From: Actinoplanes lobatus
GTDB lineage: Bacteria; Actinomycetota; Actinomycetes; Mycobacteriales; Micromonosporaceae
Reading direction: 5' to 3'
Assembly: GCF_014205215.1 (NCBI RefSeq)
Contig: NZ_JACHNC010000001.1
Coordinates: forward strand, 6,382,501-6,446,500
Length of the DNA: 64,000 nt
The notes under the pieces are model-generated. The model was not told where the DNA came from. It saw only the letters and a list, made by a program, of their open reading frames with translations, and did no database searches. Position 1 is the first letter of the stretch. Each line of letters opens with the position of its first letter. This document shows, in pieces, positions 15,627-24,614 of this stretch. Position numbers and translations under genes: made by a program.

Positions 15627-18551
15627 TCACCGCGGTGGCGAACCGGGCCCGGCGTCGTGGGTGCGGTACCGGCCGGAGAAGGAGACCGGTGCCGCCGCGG
15701 TGACGGTGAACTGCTCCCCGTAGTGCCGGGCGGTCAGCGGCTCACCGTCGCGTATCGAGTAGGTGACCCGCTCCTCCTCGATGTCGACCTCGAGTACCGA
15801 CCCGCGGATCCGCAGCGGAAACCGCAGCCGGCGGGCCCGGGTCGGCAGCATCGGGGAGAACTCGGGTTCCGGTGAGCGCCAGCGGTACCCGGCGAACGCG
15901 TAGACGAGCGCCATCCAGGTGCCGCCGGCCGACGCGATGTGGACGCCGTCGCGCAGGTTGCCGGCGGTGTCGGCCATGTCGACGGCCGCGGCGTCGACCA
16001 GGTACTCCTCCGCGGTCCGGTACTTGCCCACGTCGGCGGCCGCGATCGCCTGTACGCATTCGGACAGCGAGGAGTCGCCGGTGGTCAGCGGGTCGTAGTG
16101 CTCGAAGATCCGGCGGCGCTGCTCGGCGGTGAAGCGTTCCGGGAGCAGGACCGTGGCGAAGACGACGTCGGCCTGCTTGATCACCCGGTGCCGGTAGATG
16201 ACGAGCGGGTGGAAGTGCAGCAGCAGCGGGTACCGGTCGCGCGGTGTGCCGGCGAAGTCCCACGGCGCCTGGTCCATGAAGCCGTCGTCCTGCAGGTGCA
16301 CACCGGCCTGCTCGTCGTAGGGGATGTAGATCTCGTCCGCGGCCCGCCGCCAGACCCGCACCTCCTCGTCGACCAGGCCGGTGCGGTCGACGAGCCGGTG
16401 GTGATCCGGCGGCGACTCCACCCGCAGACGGTCCACCACGTCCGCGGCGAGCCGTAGGTTCTCGGCGGCCATCATGTTGGTGAACAGGTTGTTGTCGACG
16501 ACCGTGGTGTACTCGTCCGGCCCGGTCACCTTGTGGATCACGAACCTGCCGTCCCGGCGTTCCGAGAAGAAGCCGAGGTGCGCCCACATCCGGGCGGTCT
16601 CCACCAGCAGTTCGGCGCCGTGCCGCATCAGCAGGTCGGTGTCGCCGGTGATCCGGACGTACTGGTCGAGCGCGTAGGCGATGTCCGCGTCGATGTGGTA
16701 CTGGGCCGTCCCCGCCGCGTAGTACGCCGACGCCTCGTCGCCGCCGATGGTGCGCCACGGGAACAGCGCGCCGGCGCAACCCACCTCGCGGGCCCGGCGC
16801 CGGGCGTCCGGCAGCATCCGCACCCGGTGCATGAGCAGGCTGCGCGCCACCTCGGGGCAGGTGTGCACCAGGAACGGCAGGACGTACACCTCGGTGTCCC
16901 AGAAGTAGTGGCCCTCGTACCCGGTCCCGGTCAGGCCCTTGGCCGGCATCCCGTGCCCCTCGGCGCGCAGCGTGGCCTGCATGACGCTGAACAGGCTGAA
17001 ACGCAGCGCCTGCTGGGCGGCCGGCCCGCCCTCCCAGACCACGTCGCTGCGATCCCAGAAGGCGCGGACCTGATCCTGGTGCGCGGCCAGCGTGGCCGGA
17101 TAGCCGGTGCTCCGCGCCCGGTGCAGGGTCACCGCGGCGCGTTCGATCAGGTCCGTGTCGGTCGCCGGGCCGTAGTGATAGGCGAGCCATTTGGTGAGCG
17201 TGACCGTACGGCCGGCCGGCACCTCCCCCGCGAACCCCACGATGGCACGGTCGTCATCGATCTTCGTGCGGAGGTGGGCGAGCACCTCGGTGTCGAACTC
17301 GTGATCCATTCCGGCCGCCACCCGCAGCGCGCTGCGCGCCGTCCGGTAGGTGCGGATCACCCGGGCGCCGTCGGTTCGGTCGCCGTCGGGCACCAGGGCC
17401 CGGTCGTCCAGCGCCCGGGTCTGCCGCGGGTCGAAGGCCGCCGTCTCCGTCGCCGGACGGGGCAGGATCATCTCCGAGGAGATGACGACACGTCCGGGGG
17501 CGTCGAGTGCGGTCAGCTCGAAGCGGATGCCGGCCAGGTGGCGCTGGGCGAGGGACACGAACCGGGTGGTCACCAGCCGGAACCGCCGCCCGTCGGCCAA
17601 CTGGTAGACCACCGTGCGGTCCAGGACGCCGCGGCGCATGTCCAGGGCCCGTTCGAACTCCCGGACCTCGGTCGTCTCACAGGTCACCGGATCGTCGTCG
17701 ATGTACAGCCGCAGGGCGGTGCCGTCCGGGACCGGCGCGATGGTCTGCCCGGTGGTGGCGAATCCGTGCGCGTTCTCCGGATAGACGATCGGCCAGGTCT
17801 CGTGGAAGCCGTTGAGCAGCGTGGCGGGCCGGAAGGACGGCTGGCCCTCCTCGAAGGCGCCGCGAATGCCCAGGAAGCCGTTGGCCACCGCGAACAACGT
17901 CTCGGTCTGCTCGACATAGCCGGGGTTGTACATGCGCTCGACGATGCGCCAGGGATCGGTCGGATAGTCCCCGGCCGCGGCCAGCAGGCGGCGGCTGGCG
18001 GCCAGGAGGCGGTGCTCCTTCGGCCCGGCCCGGTGCACGTCGTCGGTCGCCGCGACGAGCAGCTCACCGAGGTCGGCGACCACGAGGTCGGCTCCGTTCC
18101 GGGTGAGTGCCGCCGCGGCCCCGTCCCGGTCGACCCCGATGACCAGGCCGAACCCTCCCGCCCCGCCGGCCGCTACGCCTGCGGCCGTGTCCTCGACCAC
18201 CACCGTGCGTGCCGGCGCGGCACCGAGCCAGCGGGCGGCCTCCAGGAGCATGCCGGGGCCCGGTTCACCCGAGAGCCCCAGCTCATGTGCCGCCCGGCCG
18301 TCGACGCCGGTGTCGAACAGGTTGGTCAGGCCCGCGACGGCCAGAACGGCGGTGCGGTCGGAGCGGTCGGTGACCACGGCGGTCCGGAGACCGGCCTCGC
18401 GTAACTCACGGACCCAGGCGATGGATCCCGGGAACGCCTCGATCTCGGCGCCCGGCCCGTCCGCCGTGCCCGGCGTGCGCGGGATCAGGACTCCGTCGAG
18501 GCCGAAGAGCACCGCGTCGAAGTCCCGACCGGTCACCGGCGTACCACCCAT
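15627..18551 (-). CDS. HAD-domain / glycoside hydrolase family 65 fusion protein
   Basis: The 974-residue protein combines an N-terminal HAD module (about residues 10-190) with a GH65 disaccharide phosphorylase or hydrolase (about 205-974). GH65 features include WRIVERMYNPGYVEQTETLFAVANGFLGIRG, GTGYEGHYFWDTEVYVLPF, the VTGPDEYT segment with the catalytic Glu near residue 679, and VIKQADVVFATVLL. Relatives act on trehalose, maltose or kojibiose, sometimes with a beta-phosphoglucomutase domain to use the glucose-1-phosphate. Here the HAD motif reads LFGLDGVL: Gly17 stands where the nucleophilic Asp should be, while Asp19 remains. The mutase or phosphatase part is thus probably inactive. Confidence 0.88.
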   Translation of the reverse strand: MGGTPVTGRDFDAVLFGLDGVLIPRTPGTADGPGAEIEAFPGSIAWVRELREAGLRTAVVTDRSDRTAVLAVAGLTNLFDTGVDGRAAHELGLSGEPGPGMLLEAARWLGAAPARTVVVEDTAAGVAAGGAGGFGLVIGVDRDGAAAALTRNGADLVVADLGELLVAATDDVHRAGPKEHRLLAASRRLLAAAGDYPTDPWRIVERMYNPGYVEQTETLFAVANGFLGIRGAFEEGQPSFRPATLLNGFHETWPIVYPENAHGFATTGQTIAPVPDGTALRLYIDDDPVTCETTEVREFERALDMRRGVLDRTVVYQLADGRRFRLVTTRFVSLAQRHLAGIRFELTALDAPGRVVISSEMILPRPATETAAFDPRQTRALDDRALVPDGDRTDGARVIRTYRTARSALRVAAGMDHEFDTEVLAHLRTKIDDDRAIVGFAGEVPAGRTVTLTKWLAYHYGPATDTDLIERAAVTLHRARSTGYPATLAAHQDQVRAFWDRSDVVWEGGPAAQQALRFSLFSVMQATLRAEGHGMPAKGLTGTGYEGHYFWDTEVYVLPFLVHTCPEVARSLLMHRVRMLPDARRRAREVGCAGALFPWRTIGGDEASAYYAAGTAQYHIDADIAYALDQYVRITGDTDLLMRHGAELLVETARMWAHLGFFSERRDGRFVIHKVTGPDEYTTVVDNNLFTNMMAAENLRLAADVVDRLRVESPPDHHRLVDRTGLVDEEVRVWRRAADEIYIPYDEQAGVHLQDDGFMDQAPWDFAGTPRDRYPLLLHFHPLVIYRHRVIKQADVVFATVLLPERFTAEQRRRIFEHYDPLTTGDSSLSECVQAIAAADVGKYRTAEEYLVDAAAVDMADTAGNLRDGVHIASAGGTWMALVYAFAGYRWRSPEPEFSPMLPTRARRLRFPLRIRGSVLEVDIEEERVTYSIRDGEPLTARHYGEQFTVTAAAPVSFSGRYRTHDAGPGSPPR

Positions 18552-18615
18552 GAACGACAGGATGGGCCCTCATGATCGCGGTGCCATCACCCCCAGCGGA
18601 TGGCATCGCCGCTGG

Positions 18616-19437
18616 TCAGGTGGTGAAGATGGTGAAGGCCACCTGGTGGGTGGCGCCGCCGGCCCGGAACTGCAGGAACAGGCGTTTGTCGCCGCGTTCG
18701 GCGAAGGCGGCGTGGAACGCGAGGACGGCGTCGGGCGGGGCGGCGCCGTCCGGGCCGGCCGGGATCGGGTGCAGATGCTTGAGGCCCTGGGTGCGCACCT
18801 CGAAGTTCGACAGGTGGGCGTAGGCGCCGAGATACGGTTCGAGCACCGCGGGGCGGCCGTCGCGCAACACCTGGAACCGCAACGCCGTCTGGGTGCCGGA
18901 GACCAGGTCGGCGGTGCCGTCGAGACGGCGTACGACGTAGGGCCCCGAGCGTGCCTCCGCCCGCGGGGCCGGGACGGGCACCATGCTGGTGTCGCCGGCG
19001 ATGACGAACGGGACCCCGAGAACGGTGGGGTCGGCGCCCGCCGGACGGCCGTGCGGGACGAACTCGATGTACACCCGGTAGGCGCCGCCGTCGGAGATGG
19101 ACACCGGGGCGGTCCAGGCGCCGTCGGCCACCTCCGGGTGCAGGTGCTGATATGCGGAGAGGTCGTCGCGGAGCACGTACATGTGCATGGGTTTGGTGTG
19201 CACCTGCTGGAAGTCGGTGGCGGCGCCACCGGGCCCGGTGACCCGCAGCGACACCCGGCCCGGGCCGCGGCCGGTGGGCAGGGCCAGCGGCTCCACCCGG
19301 AAGCCGTCGTAGCTGTCGGAGAGCCCGTCGCTGTGATAGGCGACCGCCGAGGCGGCCGGCGCCGGAACCGTCGCCGGGGACGGGCCGCGGCTGTCGGCGA
19401 AAAGGTAGGCGGCCGCCACGAAACCCGCCAGCGTCAC
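18616..19437 (-). CDS. Secreted or membrane-anchored protein with two beta domains
   Basis: The 273-residue product has an N-terminal hydrophobic helix (TLAGFVAAAYLFADS) and then two similar beta-rich halves. Each half has a Met/His-rich strand: HTKPMHMYVLRDDLSAYQHLHPE in the first and LGAYAHLSNFEVRTQGLKHLHP in the second. The repeated HLHP element could bind metal. The GTG at 19437 gives a very short n-region. The upstream frame has an Arg-rich stretch (SRHRRLSAAV) that would make a better signal peptide, but only a CTG at 19479 is available as start. It lies directly downstream of the choice-of-anchor-B gene and is likely co-transcribed. Function unknown. Confidence 0.75.
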   Translation of the reverse strand: MTLAGFVAAAYLFADSRGPSPATVPAPAASAVAYHSDGLSDSYDGFRVEPLALPTGRGPGRVSLRVTGPGGAATDFQQVHTKPMHMYVLRDDLSAYQHLHPEVADGAWTAPVSISDGGAYRVYIEFVPHGRPAGADPTVLGVPFVIAGDTSMVPVPAPRAEARSGPYVVRRLDGTADLVSGTQTALRFQVLRDGRPAVLEPYLGAYAHLSNFEVRTQGLKHLHPIPAGPDGAAPPDAVLAFHAAFAERGDKRLFLQFRAGGATHQVAFTIFTT

Positions 19438-19475
19438 CGCCGCCGAGAGGCGGCGGTGACGCGATCCGGCGCCGG

Positions 19476-20783
19476 TCAGCTGACCGCCGCCGTTCCGGTC
19501 GGCCGGACCAGGAACAACCCGACGCCGATGCTCTGCACGGCGACGACACCGTTCTTCAGGTACGGCAGTGCCATCCAGCTGCCGCTGTACCCGCTGGCGT
19601 TGGAGCTGGGGTCGACGTCGAAGTAGCCGACCTCGGGCAGCGAGGCCGAGGCGGCGTTCGTGGTGTCGAGGATGCGCAGGCCACCGCGGTACGAGGCCTG
19701 GAAGTGCCGGTTGCCGACGGTGTACCCGTTGTGGTTGACGAACGTGCCACGCGTGCCGTTGTCCCTGCCCACGTACCGGGCGGCGTCGAGCTTCTCGATG
19801 TTGTAGACGAAGTCCGGGCTGCCGGAGGCGGTGCTGATCGTCTCGTCGTTGACGATCATGTGCTTGTAGTCGCTGGTGGCGAAGCCCTGGTGGATGAAGC
19901 TGGCGCCCGGGTGGGTCACGCTGGACAGCACGACGATGTTCGACTTGTTCGTCACGTCGAGGATCTGGAACCGCTTGCCCTGGCCGGTGTAGTTGAAGGC
20001 GATCTCCCGGCCGGTGTAGCGGGTGTCCGGGCCGGCGTAGGTCACCACGATCGACTCGTGCGAGTAGACCTCACGGCTGTAGCACGCCGCCAGTGTCAGG
20101 GTGAGCGGCGTCTTGATGTCGTAGATCGTCAGGCCCTTGCTGCACGTGTTCGCGCCGGAGACGTACAGGAAACCGGTGTTCTGATTGATCTGCAGCGTGT
20201 GGCTGTTGGTCAGGCCGGTGAACCGCGCGTCCGCGGTGAACGTCTGGGTGGTCGTCACGCCCTGGAGCTTGTTGAGGTTGAAGATCTGGATGCCGTGCGA
20301 CACCGAGTCCTTGCCGATGTAGGCGTAGTTCTTGTACGTGCGGACGTCGCACCAGGACGAGCTGACCCCGTTCGACGACGGCAGGTTGCCCAGGTAGCGC
20401 GGGTTCGACGGGTCTGTCACGTTGACGAACGAGACGCCGTTGGACCGGCAGTACAGGATGTACTCGTTGCTGTCGCGGGTGTCGGTCCAGTACCACATGC
20501 TCGACGAGCCGCCGCCGCCCAGCGCCGACTGCGGCAGGAAGCTGAGCAGGTCGACGTTCTTGCACGGGTACTTGTCGGCCATCCCGTTGACGCAGGTGAT
20601 CGGCGCGCCGGCGAGGAGTTCGCCGCTGCGCCAGGTGGGCTGGTAGATGCGCAGCATCTCCGCCTGCTCGGCTCGGCCCTCCGGGGTGTCCGGGTCGTGC
20701 GCGGTGGCCGGTGGGCCGGCGACGGCGAGCAGCAGCAGGAATCCGGTGACGGCAAGGATGGTGCGACGTACGCCTCGGAGCAT
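19476..20783 (-). CDS. Secreted choice-of-anchor-B family protein (LVIVD-type beta propeller)
   Basis: The 435-residue protein starts with a signal peptide (RRTILAVTGFLLLLAVAGPPATA). The mature part has repeated strands that link event text such as GVSFVNVTDPSNPRYLGNLP, GIQIFNLNKLQGV, LTIYDIKTPL, RFQILDVTNKSNIVVLS and GLRILDTTNAASASLP, which form LVIVD-like propeller blades. The layout matches the choice-of-anchor-B group, which in other bacteria carries different C-terminal anchors; here there is none, so it is presumably secreted. Two Cys near CVNGMADKYPC could form a disulfide. It leads a two-gene unit with the secreted protein at 18616-19437. Confidence 0.8.
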   Translation of the reverse strand: MLRGVRRTILAVTGFLLLLAVAGPPATAHDPDTPEGRAEQAEMLRIYQPTWRSGELLAGAPITCVNGMADKYPCKNVDLLSFLPQSALGGGGSSSMWYWTDTRDSNEYILYCRSNGVSFVNVTDPSNPRYLGNLPSSNGVSSSWCDVRTYKNYAYIGKDSVSHGIQIFNLNKLQGVTTTQTFTADARFTGLTNSHTLQINQNTGFLYVSGANTCSKGLTIYDIKTPLTLTLAACYSREVYSHESIVVTYAGPDTRYTGREIAFNYTGQGKRFQILDVTNKSNIVVLSSVTHPGASFIHQGFATSDYKHMIVNDETISTASGSPDFVYNIEKLDAARYVGRDNGTRGTFVNHNGYTVGNRHFQASYRGGLRILDTTNAASASLPEVGYFDVDPSSNASGYSGSWMALPYLKNGVVAVQSIGVGLFLVRPTGTAAVS

Positions 20784-20910
20784 GTCGACGCCCTTTCGCG
20801 CGGGGGAGCCGGCGCGCGCGGGGGTGTGGCACGCACCGGATGCGTGCCTGAACGCTAAGCGGCACTTCGACAGCAGTCAATGTCTTGGCGGTTTGGCAGG
20901 CGCACATGCG

Positions 20911-20944
20911 GAAGCGGCGCCCGGTGGTCACCGGGCGCCGCTTC
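20911..20944 (-). terminator. Strong hairpin downstream of the small membrane-protein gene
   Basis: A perfect 16-base inverted repeat with a 2-base centre (GAAGCGGCGCCCGGTG and its complement) lies 17 bases beyond the stop codon of the minus-strand gene ending at 20962. No T-run follows, which is common in high-GC actinobacteria. It also separates this gene from the downstream choice-of-anchor-B promoter. Confidence 0.7.
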
Positions 20945-20961
20945 TCTGGGATTCTCAAATG

Positions 20962-21474
20962 TCAGGCAAGGGGAGCCGGGTCGGTGGCGGGGCGCCGGCC
21001 GATCAGGAACAGCGCGTAGCCGGCCAGCGAGATCACGAAGCCCAGGCCGACGACCATCGCGGCGATGCCGAACGAGACGACCGAGGTGAACAGCGAGGCA
21101 CGCAGGAAGGAGCCGTTCATCACGGTGGCCCGGACCGGGTCCTCCTTGTCGAGCTCGGCGTAGGTCTTGCCGCCGCTCGCCTTGAGGGCGTGCTTCTCGA
21201 TGATCTGGGCCTCGGAGTAGGCGGTCAGCGGGCCGTCGATCTTCTCACCGGCGAACCAGTCGGCGTCGGCGGAGACGGTGATCCGCTCGTCCGCGAGCTG
21301 CGACTGCACGGTGAACCAGGTGGTGGCTCCGGCGGCCACCATGACCAGGCCGGCGAGCGACAGCAGGATGCCGATCCAGCGCACAGGACTCATCGAACCG
21401 CGAGCGGCCTTACGCGAACTGCGAACAGCACTACCAGAAACGGTCCGCCCGACCTCGTGGGTCATTGCGCTCAT
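20962..21474 (-). CDS. Two-helix membrane protein (family often misnamed LigA)
   Basis: The 170-residue protein has a transmembrane helix near residues 31-53 (WIGILLSLAGLVMVAAGATTWFTV) and another near 133-160 (SVVSFGIAAMVVGLGFVISLAGYALFLIG). Between them is an extracytoplasmic loop with ERITVSADADWFAGEKIDGPLTAY and ASGGKTYAELDKEDPVR, strongly conserved in actinobacteria. Databases often call this family aromatic ring-opening dioxygenase LigA, but nothing here resembles a dioxygenase. The ATG at 21474 is supported by GGGGAG six bases upstream. It diverges from the cyclic-nucleotide-binding gene. Function unknown. Confidence 0.8.
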   Translation of the reverse strand: MSAMTHEVGRTVSGSAVRSSRKAARGSMSPVRWIGILLSLAGLVMVAAGATTWFTVQSQLADERITVSADADWFAGEKIDGPLTAYSEAQIIEKHALKASGGKTYAELDKEDPVRATVMNGSFLRASLFTSVVSFGIAAMVVGLGFVISLAGYALFLIGRRPATDPAPLA

Positions 21475-21666
21475 GACTAACTCCCCGTTAAGTAATCGTT
21501 CTATTCCTCGTCGGTCCCTCCGGCCTGCTGTTCGGCCGGGGTTCGATCGTCGGCTTACGCAAATAAGAATGCGGTCCCGGGGCACTCGGCAGTAGGGCCG
21601 ACAGGTCCGGGCCTAAGGTCCTAACCTGGGAAAGGATCCGCCGGCGGCCCATTTCGAGGAGTGGCC

Positions 21667-22143
21667 ATGTCGATCACCGTCGAAACGCTCGCCGGGCAGC
21701 CGTTCCTGGACGGCCTGACCGGGCATCAGCTGAGTCTGCTGGTCCCGCTGGCCGGCCGGTCGACGTTCCACGCCGGGGACCGGATCTTCCGGGAGGGCGC
21801 CACGGCCGATCAGTTCTGGCTGCTCACCTCGGGCCATGTCTATCTCGACAGCGAGGTGCCGGGGTACGGCTACTTCGTGCTGGAGAAGCTGCGGTCGCCG
21901 GCGGTGCTGGGCTGTTCCTGGCTGTTCCCGCCGTACCGGTGGCAGTTCGGTGCGGTCTCGGTCGACACGACGCACGCGCTCACCTTCGACGGGCCGCCGG
22001 TCCGGGCGCTGCTGCAGAGCGATCCGGGGCTGGGCTACCAGCTCACCACCCGATTCCTGCACGTCATGGGGGACCGGTTGCATGCGGCACGGCGGCGGCT
22101 GGCCGACTGTCAGCGGGCGGCCGGGCACCGTACCGAGCTGTGA
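21667..22143 (+). CDS. Cyclic-nucleotide-binding-domain protein without DNA-binding domain
   Basis: The 158-residue product is a single Crp-like effector domain: FLDGLTGHQLSLLVPLAGRSTFHAGDRIFREGATADQFWLLTSGHVYLD, then AVLGCSWLFPPYRWQFGAVSVD and a C-terminal helix (LTTRFLHVMGDRLHAARRRLAD). There is no helix-turn-helix, so it is not a transcription factor by itself. The start ATG at 21667 follows GAGGAG with six-base spacing; GTG at 21661 is less likely. Similar stand-alone domains occur in actinobacterial redox and dormancy gene neighbourhoods. The ligand is unknown. Confidence 0.82.
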   Translation: MSITVETLAGQPFLDGLTGHQLSLLVPLAGRSTFHAGDRIFREGATADQFWLLTSGHVYLDSEVPGYGYFVLEKLRSPAVLGCSWLFPPYRWQFGAVSVDTTHALTFDGPPVRALLQSDPGLGYQLTTRFLHVMGDRLHAARRRLADCQRAAGHRTEL

Positions 22144-22248
22144 CCGGCCGTGCTCCTGCCGGGCGCTGAACGCCGCTTCCGGAAGAAGACTTGCCGAACT
22201 CTCGATGAATCTCACCGCCTGTCCGTCCCGGTGCCCCCGTCCCGGAGT

Positions 22249-22254
22249 TAGCTT
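22249..22254 (+). promoter_or_regulatory. -10 element (TAGCTT) close to the Ppx/GppA start
   Basis: TAGCTT fits TANNNT and ends six bases before the ATG at 22261, leaving no room for a ribosome binding site. The string TAGCTTCCAGAC containing it occurs again at 6435-6446, before the GTPase operon. No clear -35 element is visible. Confidence 0.35.
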
Positions 22255-22260
22255 CCAGAC

Positions 22261-23265
22261 ATGCGGCTCGGCGTACTGGATGTCGGATCGAACACCGTGC
22301 ATCTCCTCGTCGTGGACGCCCACCGGGGCGGCCATCCCGACCCCATGCGGTCCGAGAAGACGCAACTACGGCTCGCGGAACAGGTCGACGCGGGACGGCT
22401 GACCGACGCGGGCGCCGGCCGGCTGGTGCGCGCCGTGGCGCGGGCCAGAGCGACCGCGACCATCGCGGGATGCGAGGAACTGCTCGCCTTCGCGACCTCC
22501 GCCCTGCGCGAGGCGGACAACTCGGCGGCCGTGCTGGCCCGGGTGCGGGCCGAGACCGGCGTCGACCTCCAGGTGCTGTCCGGCGAGGACGAGGCACGCT
22601 ACACCTTCCTCGCCGTCCGCCGGTGGTACGGCTGGTCCGCCGGACGGCTGCTGGTGCTGGACATCGGCGGCGGATCCCTGGAACTGGCGGTCGGCCGCGA
22701 CGAGGACCCCGACGTGGCACTGTCACTGCCCCTCGGCGCCGGACGGCTCACCCGGCAGCGGCTACCCGGCGACCCGCCCGCCCGCACCGTCGTCGAGGCA
22801 CTCACCGCGGACCTCGACGCCGCCCTCACCCCGGTCGCCCGCAGGATCCGCGAGGCCGGACCGTACGACCTCGCCGTCGGCACCTCGAAGACGTTCCGCT
22901 CGCTGGCCCGGCTCGCCGGAGCCGCCCCGTCCAGCAGCGGACCGCGGACCCGCCGCTCCCTCACCGATGTGGGGCTGCGGCAGGTGTTCGGCTTCATCAG
23001 CCGGATGGCGTCACCCGACCTGGCCGACCTGGACGGCGTGAGCCCCGGCCGCGCCCACCAACTCGTGGCCGGCGCGCTGGTGGCCGGGGCCGCGATGCGG
23101 GCACTGGAGATCAGTGACCTGCAGATCTGCCCCTGGGCGCTGCGCGAAGGGGTGATCCTGCACCGGCTGGACACCCTCGGCGTACCGACCCCGTCCCACC
23201 GGCGGTGGCCCCTCACCGACCGGAAGCCACGACCCGTACTGAAGATCATGGATGGCCTACGTTGA
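22261..23265 (+). CDS. Ppx/GppA-family phosphatase
   Basis: The 334-residue product has the ASKHA-fold signature of exopolyphosphatase/guanosine pentaphosphatase: GVLDVGSNTVHLLVVDA at residues 4-20, AFATSALREADN near 80, LSGEDEARYTFLAV near 108 and VLDIGGGSLELAVG near 131. Length fits the short actinobacterial form (about 310-340 residues), which lacks the C-terminal HD domain of E. coli Ppx. It would degrade polyphosphate or pppGpp in the cytoplasm. It is followed 22 bases later by the membrane-protein gene, with which it may be co-transcribed. Confidence 0.9.
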   Translation: MRLGVLDVGSNTVHLLVVDAHRGGHPDPMRSEKTQLRLAEQVDAGRLTDAGAGRLVRAVARARATATIAGCEELLAFATSALREADNSAAVLARVRAETGVDLQVLSGEDEARYTFLAVRRWYGWSAGRLLVLDIGGGSLELAVGRDEDPDVALSLPLGAGRLTRQRLPGDPPARTVVEALTADLDAALTPVARRIREAGPYDLAVGTSKTFRSLARLAGAAPSSSGPRTRRSLTDVGLRQVFGFISRMASPDLADLDGVSPGRAHQLVAGALVAGAAMRALEISDLQICPWALREGVILHRLDTLGVPTPSHRRWPLTDRKPRPVLKIMDGLR

Positions 23266-23287
23266 CGGAGCCGTCGATACTCTAAGC

Positions 23288-24601
23288 ATGGATGTGAATA
23301 CGGGGGGCAATCCCGCCGGCGGTCCCGCGCCCGTCGTCGTCGAGCTGACCGCGGCCGAGGCCGCGAGCGGTGCGACGAAGGCGGTCGCCGCACCCCCGGA
23401 CGGTCAGCCCACAATGATCTATTTTCCGCCGGGCGCCACGGACGGCGTGATGCTGAACGTCGACCTGCCCTGGGTCGACCCGGCCACCGGCACAGCCTCC
23501 ACAAGAACCGTGCCCGTGCTCATCCGGGTGCTTCCCGCCGGCGCCTTCCCCGGGTACGGTCCGCCGCCCGGTTTCCCGCCGGGTGGCCCGCCGCCCGGCT
23601 TCGCCGCTCCCGCCCGGTCGCGGTTCAGCACGCGGACCCGGATCCTCGCCGTCGCCGCGGGAATGGTCCTGCTCAGCGCCATCCTCCTGGCGCCGAGCGT
23701 CTTCGGAGCGAGCGACACCGAGACCACCGGCGGCACCACCACGACGTCCACCACCACCGCGACCCTGCCGACCGAGGAAGCCGCCGCCGTGGCGACGCCG
23801 CTCGACCCGGTCGCCTTCCAGGCCTCACTGGACGCCGCCGACAAGGAGCTGGCCGCGGGCGTCAACACCCTGCGGGCAGCCACCACGCCCCGCGCGGTGG
23901 CCGGCGCTGCCGACGCCCTGGCTGAGACAGCCCGTACCCAGGAATCCGCGCTGTCCGCGTTGACGGCGCCGGCCGCGGCCAGCACCGCGCACGGTGACCT
24001 CGTCTCCGCGCTCTCCGCACTGGCGGACGAACTGTCCTCGGTGTCCGGGGCCGCGGAAGGCCGCAGCGTCTGCACCGGCGGCTCCGCCGCCGCCGCGCTC
24101 GGCCGCGCCGATGCCGCGACCGACCTGAGGACCGCGATCGCCGCGCTCGCCGCCTCCGACCCGGCCGCGAAGTACCGGTTCGGCTCCTTCGTGCCCGCCG
24201 TGGCGAAGGATCAGAACCGCCGCAAGCCCAACGCGACCTACCTGACCCGCATCACCGGTGGCAGCGGCCAACTCAAAGTCGACAACGGCAACGCGGTGGA
24301 CACCGTGGTCAAACTGGTGAAGGTGGGCGCCAAGAAGCCGACCGTCGCCGTCTACATCCGGGGCAACAAGAAGGTCACGACCGGCCGCATCAAAGACGGC
24401 ACCTACCAGGTCTACCTGGCCAGCGGCGTGGACTGGGACGGCAAACGCTTCACCCGCGATTGCGCGTTCAGCAAATTCGACGACAGCCTCAAATTCACCA
24501 CCACCTCCCGCCAGTACACGATCTGGGAGCTCAGCCTGAAAGAGGTCTTCGGCGGCAACGCCTCCTCATCCGACGTCGACCCCGACGAGTTCCCGGCCTG
24601 A
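23288..24601 (+). CDS. Single-pass membrane protein with Pro/Gly-rich N-terminus, function unknown
   Basis: The 437-residue protein has a cytoplasmic region ending in a Pro/Gly-rich string (PGYGPPPGFPPGG), one transmembrane helix near residue 118-138 (TRILAVAAGMVLLSAILLAPSVFG), a Thr-rich linker (GGTTTTSTTTATL), an Ala-rich helical stalk near 170-290, and a C-terminal beta domain (SFVPAVAKDQNRR...VKLVKVGAKKPTVAVYIRGNKK...LKFTTTSRQYTIWELSL). The ATG at 23288 was chosen because an earlier in-frame ATG at 23252 overlaps the Ppx gene. I recognise no family; the C-terminal domain looks extracytoplasmic and could bind a ligand. Confidence 0.75.
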   Translation: MDVNTGGNPAGGPAPVVVELTAAEAASGATKAVAAPPDGQPTMIYFPPGATDGVMLNVDLPWVDPATGTASTRTVPVLIRVLPAGAFPGYGPPPGFPPGGPPPGFAAPARSRFSTRTRILAVAAGMVLLSAILLAPSVFGASDTETTGGTTTTSTTTATLPTEEAAAVATPLDPVAFQASLDAADKELAAGVNTLRAATTPRAVAGAADALAETARTQESALSALTAPAAASTAHGDLVSALSALADELSSVSGAAEGRSVCTGGSAAAALGRADAATDLRTAIAALAASDPAAKYRFGSFVPAVAKDQNRRKPNATYLTRITGGSGQLKVDNGNAVDTVVKLVKVGAKKPTVAVYIRGNKKVTTGRIKDGTYQVYLASGVDWDGKRFTRDCAFSKFDDSLKFTTTSRQYTIWELSLKEVFGGNASSSDVDPDEFPA

Positions 24602-24614
24602 CCCCATCGCGGCC

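Noticed and set aside
16533..18404. A 623-codon plus-strand frame opposite the GH65 gene
   Set aside because: The minus strand has catalytic motifs of GH65; the plus frame is repetitive Gly/His/Arg text without any domain.
18593..18615. Seven-base-stem hairpin after the secreted protein gene
   Set aside because: Short stem with a nine-base loop beside the stop codon and no T-run; too weak to call a terminator.
20962..21474. Annotation as aromatic ring-opening dioxygenase LigA
   Set aside because: That label is common for this family, but the sequence is a two-helix membrane protein with no dioxygenase motif.
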